From an uncultured Bacteroidia bacterium (lineage in GTDB: Bacteria; Bacteroidota; Bacteroidia; NS11-12g; UBA9320), in the NCBI GenBank assembly GCA_905478335.1, contig CAJQIC010000015.1, positions 1 through 64,000 of the forward strand: a stretch of DNA of 64,000 nt, written 5' to 3'. A model generated the notes under the pieces. It did not search any database, was not told where the DNA came from, and saw only the letters and a program-made list of their open reading frames with translations. A program made the translations under genes and the position numbers. This document shows, piece by piece, positions 42,091 through 50,927 of the stretch. Positions within the stretch are counted from its first letter, which is position 1. Each line of letters starts with the position of its first letter.

Positions 42091-42820
42091 GTGTTACCGT
42101 TGTACCGTCAAACATGGCGTACGTGCAATGATGCAGCCATTCGCCTAAGTTAATGTACTTCCCGCCATTGTCCAAGTTAATGTTTAGTGGTAGGTGACGA
42201 TGGCCAAATATCATGAAATCAAACGCCTTGCTTTGAACTTCCTTATTACAGAATTGCAACAACCATTCCGAACCTTCATGATAGGTTTCATCATAGGCCG
42301 CATTGGCTAGCCTGCTTTTGGACGAAAAATAATGGGCAATACCTAAACCGACTCTGTTGGGTAGGATTCCGAACAACCAAATACAAATCGGATTTCTAAA
42401 TATTCGCTTTAAGAATTTATAGCTATAGTCACCGTCTCCTAATCCATCGCCGTGATGCAAATAGAATTTTTTTCCATTCGCTTCAAACTCTAATTCATCA
42501 GAAATTAACTTGACCCCAAGCTCATGCTGAAAATAGTTAAACATCCACATGTCGTGGTTGCCCTTAAAAAAATAGATCTCTATTCCGCTGTCAACAAGAC
42601 TTGCAATCTTTCCTTGCAACCTTACAAACCCCTTTGGTATCACTTTTTTATACTCGTACCAAAAGTCAAAAATGTCACCCATTAAAAAGATTTTTTCTGC
42701 GTTGGGGGCGGCAAAATCGAGCCAATCGACTATTTTTTTTTCACGAACTAAGCTAGTTTCATAATCTGGGATTCCTAGATGGAAATCAGAAGCAAAATAT
42801 AGGTTCTTACCGTCGTTCAA
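42074..42820 (-). CDS. lpxH: UDP-2,3-diacylglucosamine diphosphatase (LpxH-like)
   Basis: A 248-residue calcineurin-type metallophosphoesterase. The metal motifs are in order: SDFHLG, GDIFDFW, GNHDMW, HHGDGLG and FGHRHLP. Together with its length these place it in the LpxH group, which cuts UDP-diacylglucosamine to lipid X in lipid A synthesis. The start is TTG 42820, two bases after the T9SS cargo stop; no ATG is available nearby. The downstream propeller-like gene overlaps it. Confidence 0.9.
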   Translation of the reverse strand: MNDGKNLYFASDFHLGIPDYETSLVREKKIVDWLDFAAPNAEKIFLMGDIFDFWYEYKKVIPKGFVRLQGKIASLVDSGIEIYFFKGNHDMWMFNYFQHELGVKLISDELEFEANGKKFYLHHGDGLGDGDYSYKFLKRIFRNPICIWLFGILPNRVGLGIAHYFSSKSRLANAAYDETYHEGSEWLLQFCNKEVQSKAFDFMIFGHRHLPLNINLDNGGKYINLGEWLHHCTYAMFDGTTVTLEKFK

Positions 42821-42822
42821 GG

Positions 42823-45800
42823 TTATTGAATTGCAATCTTAAACGTTGTCTTTTTATTGTTCTCAACAAGCTCCAATACATATAAGCCGGCCACTTGATC
42901 TTGTAAATCTAGTTGGATTAAACCGCCTTGTACATTACCGCTGATTGTTCGCACAACTTGGCCTGTCATATTCGAGGCTTTAAGCGTAAAACTATTGCCT
43001 TCTGAACCTGCATTGGTTTGCAAAGTTACCAGACCAGTACTCGGATTTGGGTAAATTTTCCAAGGCTTACTTACCACTTCTTCTTCAGACAGCGTATGGC
43101 CAACGGTAAAATGATACTCAATGCTTTTACCAAAATCTGGATTAAAGCTCTGGTTAAAACTTGTTCCGGTTTTAATCAATCTCAAAAGACCTGAACCGAT
43201 GTCGGGGATGAGTGGATAGAACAATCCGAATTGGTTTTCCGTTTCGCATACGAGCTTATAACACCCTCTGTTAAGTGTAATATCTTCTTTAATCAACTGT
43301 CCTGCAGGCGCATTGAGTTGTTCGTAAACGACTGTACCACCGTCGTCAAAAATCTGAAGTGTTGCATCAGCGATGTTATTGTTTCTAAAGTACACCGTAA
43401 ACGTTTTAGGTGCCATGGTCGGAATATCAAACTCTGACTCTGCACGGTTGTTCTCAGCATATTCATCTGCCACTTTGTTCACTGAAAATACTTCAGCAAA
43501 AAATGTATTTGATGTTTCTGTAGAAATGTAATCCCACATAGCAAAAGGTAGTTCAATGACGGCTGATTTACCTGGCAATAAACTGTCTTTCCAGTAATAC
43601 GTTATAGGGTTTCCGCCAACTACACCGTATTTTAAGCCTAACTCTTTAATTACATTTTTACCCGTATTACTAACTTGTATTTTAGGCTCACCGCAAGTTG
43701 GGTTCATCTTGAGATAGTATTCCCAATTGTTCGGGCTGATGATTTGCTCAACCGTGGCATCGTTTTCAAAATTGTACTCTCCGTATTGCATCAAATGCAT
43801 AGAGACAACGTAGCGTCCTCCTCCTTGACCGAGATTGTTTACCGGAACTGGTTCGATTTCGTAGTCAATTGAAACTTTGTCACCAGTTACAAACTCTGTA
43901 ATATCGAAGTTATAATCATCTACAGGAGCACCAGGACACCAACCTGCTCTTGGCGGAGCCCAATTCCCACCTTGATCAAATATAGGGTTCAGTGCACACT
44001 TATCATCTTGCCAAATATCCCACTGTAAAGCATCTTTCCCGTCTAGTTTGATGTAATGTTGCTTGTCGGCCCACTCACAGCAATGTGGCTTGGTGTTGTC
44101 GTCGGTATTGTGCCCGTGACCTGTAACCCGAGTAACTAATTTATGTGTTTTGGCTTCAGGATGAATGGCAATTTCTTTGTTCTGAAAGTTTATATCATCA
44201 GCGATACTGCTGTAAGACCGGCTCTCACGATTAATATAGTAGGAGATTTCTTTTAAATCTCTTACTGGTGTGCCTTCAATCATTTCAAAACGAAGGTCAA
44301 TGAGCTCCTGCTGATTTCCTGCGGTAAAAGTCACTTGACCTTCAAGAAGAGATGCATAATCTGTAACATCGTAAATCCATTTAAACCCTTCTGGGCCCAA
44401 GTCCAGTCCAATACCATAAGGCGTGATGTATCTCGCAATCTCTGCGTTATTGATTACCTCATATGGAACGTAGTATTTTCTTAATGTTTGATTAAGCGTT
44501 TGCGTTCCTGGAATTGCCGATGAGTCCTTTTTGGTTCCGTCTGGGTTGTAACTATAGACAAAGTCTCCGGCATAGGTCTCCAAAACACCAGACTGCTTTG
44601 TAACGTCAGTAGCATCATTAAACTCATCAACGTATATGTGCCAACGAGATACTACATCCGATACAAGTGTTGAATCTAAAGTGGAAGACTGAACAGCAGA
44701 AACAAACTCAACTTTAGGCCTGTCTGAAAGGGCTTGTGTATTAAACCATGCGGTCGATGCATATTGCTTTAGCATAGTTAACCCCTTAAATTGAGCCGTA
44801 ATATTGGCATCAAAATCAGATTCCATGATGGCTTTGTTGGCATATTTCTCAAACGAGAATGCACAAATCAGGTCCGAGAAATTGGGCTGAGAAGTTTCAA
44901 TATCTTTCGTTGTTAAGTCTTTGGCTTGAATCGCAGACAATTCCGAATTCCAAATACTTAATCGATCTATGGCACCCGCATATTGGTAATTATTAATACC
45001 CTTACCTACTCTAAACTGCGTAATCGCACCAAGATCTCTATTCTTAGCGGTACCTGTATGCCACAAGCTTCCATTTAGGTAAATATTCATTACACCTGTT
45101 CGCGCATTTTTAGTAAAAACCCAGTGATTCCAACTGTTTTTGTAAATGTTAGCATTGGCAGCTTTGTTTATTCTGTCATGTCCTGATGCATTTCCAGCAT
45201 CCCAATACACCTGGCCATTTGACCAAGGGAAATGGATATTGATTATCCTTTTCCCGTTCTTGTCTTTACCCTCTAAGACTGAGGTATTTTTAGGAAGCGA
45301 GGCGTCGCCTTTGGCCCAAAAACTAATGGAAATGGCAGAATCAAGATCTTTAAAAACTGTTTCGGCTGATTCTACTGCCATGAAATTATCTGGACCCATT
45401 TCATAGTAATGATCCATTCCAACCTCCTGAATACCTGTATTGATCGCCGGGTCACTTTCTATCCGTAATACTCCCGTAGTTAAGAACTGAGGTCGACTAA
45501 ACTCAACGACTATGTTTGATACACCATCCCAAGCCAGCGGCTCTATGGCTTGAAGCCTAACTTTGCCTGGTCCGTAAGTCCATTCACCTTCATAAACCGA
45601 GTTGAAACCTGATTCTACCATCGTAGACAAACTCGCTAATGGTGTTTCAGCTATCCTCACTTTGAAATTTTCTATTGTTCCAACTCTATTCGAAACATAT
45701 ATAGACAACGCTGTTATATCCCCTGGCTGCAATCCGGCCAACGTCAATTCATTGGCGGTATACATAAATTGTACTCTATTTTCATCTATAATTTGTGACG

Positions 45801-46239
45801 TGGATGTAGTTCCCGTACCAATGACAACAGAATCTGCAGAAGTAACTCCGTTAACAACTCGGAATCTGTTGTATTTATAAAAGGTATCTGAAACAGGCGT
45901 TGTTACATAATTGTACGTCAATGGCATTAAATCGCCAATCTGGAAATTTGCATGTTCGTATTCGTTACTATCAATTCGCCCAGTACTATCATGTACAATT
46001 ACATAGGATAAATAATCCCATTCTCCACAGTTGAAATTGTCACGGGTGGTTTGTGGATCGCATTTCAGCGTGTAATGCATGTTGATTTTACGATATGTTT
46101 TGCCCTCAGGAAACTGAAACGTTCCTCGTCGTTTAGTAATATCGCTAAAGTTTAGGGTATTGACCCAGGTGGTATCTTGTGCTATCGCTGCGCAGGAAAT
46201 CGTCATGGCAACCAGAGCTAATAAGCATTTCTTAATCAT
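42823..46239 (-). CDS. PNGase F-related secreted protein with LamG insert and T9SS tail
   Basis: An 1138-residue secreted protein (signal peptide 1-20). Residues 40-85 match the start of the PNGase F N-domain, with NCGEWDY holding Asp75 where the enzyme has catalytic Asp60. The rest of that domain resumes only at about 598 (AEIARYITPYGIG). In between lies a block with a LamG-type lectin domain (about 285-440). The PNGase F C-domain follows (695-825) with CCEWADKQHYI (Glu722, matching Glu206) and RAGWCPG. The residue equivalent to Glu118 is not evident. The C-terminal 80 residues are a type A T9SS sorting domain (KIYPNPSTG). It may remove N-glycans or bind them. First gene of a five-gene operon. 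Confidence 0.85.
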   Translation of the reverse strand: MIKKCLLALVAMTISCAAIAQDTTWVNTLNFSDITKRRGTFQFPEGKTYRKINMHYTLKCDPQTTRDNFNCGEWDYLSYVIVHDSTGRIDSNEYEHANFQIGDLMPLTYNYVTTPVSDTFYKYNRFRVVNGVTSADSVVIGTGTTSTSQIIDENRVQFMYTANELTLAGLQPGDITALSIYVSNRVGTIENFKVRIAETPLASLSTMVESGFNSVYEGEWTYGPGKVRLQAIEPLAWDGVSNIVVEFSRPQFLTTGVLRIESDPAINTGIQEVGMDHYYEMGPDNFMAVESAETVFKDLDSAISISFWAKGDASLPKNTSVLEGKDKNGKRIINIHFPWSNGQVYWDAGNASGHDRINKAANANIYKNSWNHWVFTKNARTGVMNIYLNGSLWHTGTAKNRDLGAITQFRVGKGINNYQYAGAIDRLSIWNSELSAIQAKDLTTKDIETSQPNFSDLICAFSFEKYANKAIMESDFDANITAQFKGLTMLKQYASTAWFNTQALSDRPKVEFVSAVQSSTLDSTLVSDVVSRWHIYVDEFNDATDVTKQSGVLETYAGDFVYSYNPDGTKKDSSAIPGTQTLNQTLRKYYVPYEVINNAEIARYITPYGIGLDLGPEGFKWIYDVTDYASLLEGQVTFTAGNQQELIDLRFEMIEGTPVRDLKEISYYINRESRSYSSIADDINFQNKEIAIHPEAKTHKLVTRVTGHGHNTDDNTKPHCCEWADKQHYIKLDGKDALQWDIWQDDKCALNPIFDQGGNWAPPRAGWCPGAPVDDYNFDITEFVTGDKVSIDYEIEPVPVNNLGQGGGRYVVSMHLMQYGEYNFENDATVEQIISPNNWEYYLKMNPTCGEPKIQVSNTGKNVIKELGLKYGVVGGNPITYYWKDSLLPGKSAVIELPFAMWDYISTETSNTFFAEVFSVNKVADEYAENNRAESEFDIPTMAPKTFTVYFRNNNIADATLQIFDDGGTVVYEQLNAPAGQLIKEDITLNRGCYKLVCETENQFGLFYPLIPDIGSGLLRLIKTGTSFNQSFNPDFGKSIEYHFTVGHTLSEEEVVSKPWKIYPNPSTGLVTLQTNAGSEGNSFTLKASNMTGQVVRTISGNVQGGLIQLDLQDQVAGLYVLELVENNKKTTFKIAIQ

Positions 46240-46258
46240 AAAATTGATGTAATAGCCT

Positions 46259-46289
46259 CAAAATTGGGCATAATTGGTTATGTAAACAA
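46259..46289 (-). promoter_or_regulatory. Promoter of the PNGase F-related gene operon
   Basis: On the minus strand, TTG (46289-46287) lies 20 bp upstream of CAATTTTG (46266-46259), a 7/8 match to the -7 consensus. The leader would be about 15 nt. Confidence 0.5.
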
Positions 46290-46334
46290 GGTTGATTAAA
46301 AAAAGGATAAAAAAGTGGTCTTACTGCCGCCTGA

Positions 46335-47159
46335 TTATACCTTTTTCCCACCTTTTAATTGAGCCTGCATCTCATGCAGTTGATCCCATTTTTCTTCTAA
46401 GGCCAACTTTGCTTGCTCACCCCATGTACTTGGGTCGTGGACTTTGTACTGTGGCCCAGCCTTCAATAATATTTCTTTGATTTTGTCTGGTCCAGAATTA
46501 ATAACATGATTATAGGTATTAATTCCATCTGCATTGAGCAATTGCTCAATCTTTGGCCCAACGCCTTCAATTTTTTTCAAATCATCACCATTACCCGACT
46601 TTATAATTTTTGCCTTGGTTTTGGCTTTAGACTTTTCCTTGGGAGCACTGCTTTTGGTGATTATCGCTTTACCATCATTTGCTTCTTTTTTCGTCGAGGA
46701 CGCCTTCTCTTGAGCAATGACTTTAGCCGCGGATAACGAGGCATTGAAATCTGCTTCTCGTTTCTTACTTAAATCCAGCTCTGCTCTAAGCTGGTTAATC
46801 AACTGATCTTGCGTTTGCAACTTAGCCTCTAAAACCGAAGTAGATTGGGTTGAACTCGGTTTAACCGCATCCATTCTAAGCCTGCTATTCTTGTCCTCCA
46901 AAATTTTAACCTTTTCGCTTAAGGTTATGATTTCCAGCTTACTGTCTTCAACGCCTAATGACTCTGCCTTAAGAAGCTGTAACTCAGATTCCGTTTCTTT
47001 ATGTTTCCTCCTCCATGTATTTACCGCTATTCTGCCGAGCCATAGGCCCAATAAAAAAGCGATAATCAACATCACGATTATTTCAATTAAATGTTCTGTG
47101 AAGGTTCCTGTACCTGGTCCTTGAATTGGGTTTTGTCCAAATATGTCTAAAAGTATCAT
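46335..47159 (-). CDS. Membrane-anchored coiled-coil protein with helix-hairpin-helix end
   Basis: A 274-residue protein. A transmembrane helix at about 24-44 is followed by a coiled coil (50-140), a Lys/Ser/Ala-rich linker, and a helix-hairpin-helix module (about 190-270). That module starts DDLKKIEGVGPKIEQLLNADGI and ends WGEQAKLALEEKWDQL. Such modules resemble those called 5'-DNA-nuclease-like or DUF4332, but no nuclease residues are visible, so DNA or protein binding at the membrane is more likely. It lies 10 bp downstream of the OmpA-family gene, in the same direction, and probably in the same operon. Confidence 0.78.
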   Translation of the reverse strand: MILLDIFGQNPIQGPGTGTFTEHLIEIIVMLIIAFLLGLWLGRIAVNTWRRKHKETESELQLLKAESLGVEDSKLEIITLSEKVKILEDKNSRLRMDAVKPSSTQSTSVLEAKLQTQDQLINQLRAELDLSKKREADFNASLSAAKVIAQEKASSTKKEANDGKAIITKSSAPKEKSKAKTKAKIIKSGNGDDLKKIEGVGPKIEQLLNADGINTYNHVINSGPDKIKEILLKAGPQYKVHDPSTWGEQAKLALEEKWDQLHEMQAQLKGGKKV

Positions 47160-47169
47160 TACCGTATTT

Positions 47170-48174
47170 TTATTGCCTATCGATTATTATTTCAACCCTA
47201 CGATTGTATGCATGGCCAACGTCTGAGTCACTTCCATTGCGGGGTTCTGTTTCTCCCTTTGAGCTTGTAATTATGCGCATAGGGTTAACGCCTCTATCCC
47301 AAATCATTTTTTTAACCACCCATGCTCTTTTCCTACCAATTTGGTGGTCTTCTCCTTGATCGCCTTCATCATCAGAATGTCCAACGACGTATACCTTAAC
47401 ATTGGGGTCACTTTTCATCAAGGACACTAAGCCATTGACATAAGCCCTCAACGCTGGTGTCATATTTTTCTTAATGGAGCCTTTGGGAAAATAAATGGTG
47501 GCTCGATTATCAATGTCTCCAGCGTAAGCACCAGCTACTTCAGAAGATGCATTGTCTTCCGAGGCGTTGTCCGTTGCGTCTGATTCATCTGTATACTCTG
47601 TGTCATCCGAATTATTGGCACTATTTGAATCGTCTGTTTCGCTAGATTCATCTACCCATTCGTCTGTAGTTTCACTATCCGAATCATCTATAATTTCATC
47701 GTAACCCTCGTCCGCTCCGGTGGATATGATAGTAAATTGCACCGCTTCAAGACTTGTTTTATCGTCCACCGAGGTCATTGCATCAAAGTTTACACGTGTT
47801 TGCAACCTGTTTATATCAAAATGATCTTCAAGTAAAGACTTTACGTTATCTGCCCTTTCTTGGCCAAGGTCGTTGCCATTTTGCTCATTACTAAAATACA
47901 TTCCATTAACCAATAAGGTATCTGTCTCACCTACTTTAGAAAGTAACTCGTCTCGTGTCTCATTGAATTGATCTCCGATAATTGGTTCGGCAGAGTTAAA
48001 CTGAAAACTTAAAGGTCGAAAAGACTCTTCAGTAGCATCATGATTTTTAGGATTGTCTGTGAGATTCAGAGAAATATCCCCACAAACCTGTTTTATTTTA
48101 CATAGGTAATAATATGATCCAGCAACTAGTAACCCTAAAAAAAGAATCACTGGAATAAAGCGTTTTGACCCCAT
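47170..48174 (-). CDS. OmpA-family protein with acidic linker
   Basis: A 334-residue protein. The N-terminal hydrophobic helix (about 6-25) can serve as anchor or signal. Residues 30-150 form an unassigned alpha/beta domain that itself resembles a degenerate OmpA/BON-like fold (LLVNGMYFSNEQNGNDLGQERADNV). A strongly acidic Ser/Asp/Glu/Thr linker covers about 155-210. The C-terminal OmpA domain (215-334) has ATIYFPKGS, VYVVGHSDDEGD, IGRKRAWVV and YNRRVEIII, the peptidoglycan-binding pattern. It probably ties the envelope to the cell wall. The HhH membrane protein follows by 10 bp. Confidence 0.88.
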   Translation of the reverse strand: MGSKRFIPVILFLGLLVAGSYYYLCKIKQVCGDISLNLTDNPKNHDATEESFRPLSFQFNSAEPIIGDQFNETRDELLSKVGETDTLLVNGMYFSNEQNGNDLGQERADNVKSLLEDHFDINRLQTRVNFDAMTSVDDKTSLEAVQFTIISTGADEGYDEIIDDSDSETTDEWVDESSETDDSNSANNSDDTEYTDESDATDNASEDNASSEVAGAYAGDIDNRATIYFPKGSIKKNMTPALRAYVNGLVSLMKSDPNVKVYVVGHSDDEGDQGEDHQIGRKRAWVVKKMIWDRGVNPMRIITSSKGETEPRNGSDSDVGHAYNRRVEIIIDRQ

Positions 48175-48216
48175 TTTCTTACTTCGTTTCCGTTATTCGA
48201 AGATATGTTATTTTGA

Positions 48217-49227
48217 TTAACCCTTAATCCTATAGTACTCCACAATCTTCAAGGCTTCGTCATACAAAAAGTCTTTGAGGCTTTTCGGTTCAATTATTTT
48301 AATGTTTGAACCCATTGAAAGCAATGTGCTTTTTAGTTCATAATTAAGTATCGCCTGGAGTTCTATAGTGACAAGCTTTTCATTTTTTGAAATACATTTT
48401 TGACTGGAGTGAATTGGTTGACTTTCAATGTATTGATATTCTCTTGGCGACAGTTCAAAGATTATTTGAATCGGCTCTTCAGACGTAATACTAACCCCCA
48501 CAGCATCCTTATAATACGCTTGTACGTCAAAATCACTCATTCTGTATGGTGTCGCGTAATCAGGTTCAATTCGTATCATCCGTTCAAGTGCTAGCGTTCT
48601 TAAACTTTTGTATGCCTCATGATAACCAATCATGTACCATCGGTTTCTATATTCTTTCAAAAAATAGGGATGGATGGTGTGCGTTTTAACCGAATTTGAA
48701 CTAAACGAATTGTATTCAATAATCACTGTTGTTTGTTGCCGGATATGTTGAAGTAGTTCGTTTATATGACGACTTCCGCCATCTGTTGTACTTTTTTCGA
48801 ATTCAATGATGTCACCAAGTGCTGTTGTATCATTCTGTTTAACATGAAGTTCTACCTTGTCACTTAGTTTCTCAACTGCCTCAGAGAAAGTTGAAAATAA
48901 TCCCACCTGACTATATTGCTTCAGCACGTTCGCCGCAAATGCAATAGCAGTGAGCTCTTCTTTCTGCAATGGAATTTGATCGATGGAATACGCCTTATCT
49001 GCATATCGGTACCCTTCACCCTTCACATTTTCAATGGGAGCCATATAACCCAATTGCGCATTATTGCGCATAGCGTTTATATCCCCTGCGATTGTGCGCC
49101 ACGAAACTTCGGCACCAACTGCATCGGTACATGCACCAATCAAGAGTTGCTTTGTTGCAATATTGTTGTTTATCAAACACCTGTTAATTGCTCGATACCG
49201 TACAAGTGCTTCCTTATTTGAAGGCAT
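48217..49227 (-). CDS. WYL-domain transcriptional regulator
   Basis: A 336-residue regulator: N-terminal winged HTH (about 1-75; RYRAINRCLINNNIATKQLL, WRTIAGDINAMR), central WYL domain (about 145-225) with the conserved NRWYMIGYHEAYKSLRTLALERM, and a WCX-type C-terminal extension. WYL proteins sense nucleic-acid or nucleotide ligands and often control DNA-damage or phage-defence genes. It is divergent from the unknown gene and HIRAN gene at 49.3-50.2 kb, with an 83-bp gap containing a dyad. It is the natural candidate to control that pair. Confidence 0.92.
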   Translation of the reverse strand: MPSNKEALVRYRAINRCLINNNIATKQLLIGACTDAVGAEVSWRTIAGDINAMRNNAQLGYMAPIENVKGEGYRYADKAYSIDQIPLQKEELTAIAFAANVLKQYSQVGLFSTFSEAVEKLSDKVELHVKQNDTTALGDIIEFEKSTTDGGSRHINELLQHIRQQTTVIIEYNSFSSNSVKTHTIHPYFLKEYRNRWYMIGYHEAYKSLRTLALERMIRIEPDYATPYRMSDFDVQAYYKDAVGVSITSEEPIQIIFELSPREYQYIESQPIHSSQKCISKNEKLVTIELQAILNYELKSTLLSMGSNIKIIEPKSLKDFLYDEALKIVEYYRIKG

Positions 49228-49256
49228 ATTGAAAATTTACTTCATCATTTTTCATT

Positions 49257-49275
49257 AATGCAAATAGGCTGCATT
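49257..49275. promoter_or_regulatory. Dyad in the WYL/HIRAN divergent promoter region
   Basis: AATGCA (49257-49262) and TGCATT (49270-49275) form a perfect inverted repeat with a 7-base spacer. It overlaps a partial -7 box for the WYL gene (CCTATTTG, minus strand) and lies about 20 bp before a 7/8 box (TTTGTTTG) for the rightward gene. Confidence 0.4.
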
Positions 49276-49310
49276 GTGAGGTTGTTTGTTTGAATCAAAA
49301 TTAAAGAATT

Positions 49311-49691
49311 ATGGAAGACAGAATTTATAAACAACGATTTTTTGAGGCAGGATCATCAGAATTTTCAATTGCCGTTAACCGACACCGAGATGCGAATGGT
49401 GAATTTGTGTATATGCTAGATACGTCGGAGAATGTATATGATTATCTGGAGCTTTCTTTCCCTGTATTTAACTCATGGGCTGAAACTTGGACCTATATTA
49501 AACAAAACTACCCTGGCTGGTGGAACATGAAACCATTTTTCATCCATCCAAAAGTGAGTTCATTTATTCTCCTAGAACTTAAAAATGAACTCAGAGAGTT
49601 ATCGATAGCAAGCAAAAAGTTTTGGAGAAACTGCATTCGTCCATTTTGGAGAAGCTGCCTTAAAGAAGACATTCAAGAATTATTAGGATAA
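49311..49691 (+). CDS. Unknown protein encoded next to the HIRAN gene
   Basis: A 126-residue protein I do not recognise. It opens with ADRIYK-like DRIYKQRFFEAGSSEFSIAVNRHRD. It continues with FNSWAETWTYIKQNYPGWWNMKPFFIHPKV, an aromatic-rich alpha/beta block, and ends in basic helices that include two tryptophans. No signal peptide, membrane segment or nuclease motif is visible. It starts 84 bp from the divergent WYL regulator and is 14 bp upstream of the HIRAN gene, so it is part of that small operon. Cytoplasmic. Confidence 0.8.
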   Translation: MEDRIYKQRFFEAGSSEFSIAVNRHRDANGEFVYMLDTSENVYDYLELSFPVFNSWAETWTYIKQNYPGWWNMKPFFIHPKVSSFILLELKNELRELSIASKKFWRNCIRPFWRSCLKEDIQELLG

Positions 49692-49705
49692 ATAAAACGA
49701 TTAAA

Positions 49706-50173
49706 ATGAAACAAACAGAATTAATGAACAAGCTCGGATTGGGCGCTGCTGGTGTTGTAATGCCAAATGGTTTGGCAAGGGTAAAGAATGAACCTGTTCG
49801 AGTGTACAATGGTTTTTTACGTTCCATTATGCACTACGGTTATGTCGATTTGAAAGAGCTCCTTTGCTCAGGAGATAAACTAACATTAGGACGTGAGAGC
49901 GACAACCCACATGATTTTTTCGCAGTAGGTGTTTTTTGGAAAGGCGTTAAGATTGGTTATCTACCAACAACAGAAAACATTGTTATTGCCAATTTGCTTG
50001 ACTCTGGTATTTCCATGCACGCTTATATTGGAAAAATAGATCTTCAAGCCAATCCACAGCATGCCTTATCGGTTGTAATTTTTACAGATATAGTGGTAGC
50101 ACTGCCAAGTGTGTCTTCCAAGTTTGTACCGAAACAAAAGACAACAATGAGAAAGGTTTATCAGAGTGCTTAG
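49706..50173 (+). CDS. Stand-alone HIRAN-domain protein
   Basis: A 155-residue protein whose centre (about 30-115) is a HIRAN domain: VRVYNGFLRSIMHYGYVDL, LTLGRESDNPHDFFAVGVFW, GVKIGYLPTTENIVIANLLDSG. HIRAN modules bind 3' single-stranded DNA ends in eukaryotic HLTF and are thought to recognise damaged or stalled DNA. The N-terminal 30 residues and C-terminal 40 (basic) are extensions. With an unknown partner gene and a divergent WYL regulator, it forms a compact unit that could respond to DNA damage or phage. The stop is 1 bp from the convergent LytTR gene's end. Confidence 0.85.
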   Translation: MKQTELMNKLGLGAAGVVMPNGLARVKNEPVRVYNGFLRSIMHYGYVDLKELLCSGDKLTLGRESDNPHDFFAVGVFWKGVKIGYLPTTENIVIANLLDSGISMHAYIGKIDLQANPQHALSVVIFTDIVVALPSVSSKFVPKQKTTMRKVYQSA

Positions 50174-50174
50174 A

Positions 50175-50927
50175 CTACTTAATAGCAGCCATGAGGTTAG
50201 ACTTTTTCCGTTCCGAGACTGGTAAATTTGTACCATTAGACATCACGACATAGCCCCCGCTTTTGTTGTGAAAACTGTCTAAATGTGCCAGATTAATCAA
50301 ATGAGAGGTGTGGATTCTAACAAATCTTGCTTGTTTTAACACTTGCTCAAAGTCCTTCAAGGTTTTGGATATCACCATAGGCATCTCGACATCTTTTAGA
50401 AACAGTTTTGTATAGTTACCGTATGCTTGAATATGTATGATGTCCTCAATCTTCTTCAGGTAAATTCCGTCTGTGGTATTCAACGCAATTTTTGCGCCGG
50501 CAGAAATTGTGCTTGGCAGTTTGATGATGTGGTCTATTTGTTCCTGCGGCAGTCTAAAACTACCCGTAGATGAATCCGTCATAATGCGATTAACCGTAGC
50601 TTGCAAATCATCTTGGTCAACAGGTTTTAATAGGTAATCAAAAACGCCATGTTTAAATGCTTTCAGCGCATACTGGTCGTAAGCCGTCGTAAAGACAACA
50701 CGGAAATGGCCAAAGTTGGTTAATGCAGTTAGTAAATCGAAGCCAAGTCCATCCTTTAAACGAATGTCAAGAAATAGGACATCGGGTGTTATGTCAGTCA
50801 AAAGTTTAAGTCCTGACTTTACGGAATTGGCCGTTCCGATTATCTCGACCTTTGGACGCACCTCGGCTAGTTCCATCTGGAGAGACGCTATAGCTTGTTT
50901 TTCGTCGTCGATTATTACTGCTCTCAT
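50175..50927 (-). CDS. LytTR-family response regulator (kinase partner adjacent)
   Basis: A 250-residue regulator: receiver (1-120) with Asp54 in LFLDIRLKDG and Lys in DYLLKPV, then LytTR DNA-binding domain (145-250) with QARFVRIHTSHLINL. The kinase gene ends directly before its ATG with no gap, so the two are translated together. LytTR domains usually bind direct repeats about 20 bp apart, and such repeats are found upstream of the kinase gene (53931-53961). Confidence 0.95.
   Translation of the reverse strand: MRAVIIDDEKQAIASLQMELAEVRPKVEIIGTANSVKSGLKLLTDITPDVLFLDIRLKDGLGFDLLTALTNFGHFRVVFTTAYDQYALKAFKHGVFDYLLKPVDQDDLQATVNRIMTDSSTGSFRLPQEQIDHIIKLPSTISAGAKIALNTTDGIYLKKIEDIIHIQAYGNYTKLFLKDVEMPMVISKTLKDFEQVLKQARFVRIHTSHLINLAHLDSFHNKSGGYVVMSNGTNLPVSERKKSNLMAAIK

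Noticed and set aside
47520-47700. Acidic Ser/Asp/Glu-rich stretch in the OmpA gene as a DNA repeat array
   Set aside because: The stretch is compositionally biased coding sequence without regular repeat units, so it is a linker and not a tandem repeat or CRISPR.
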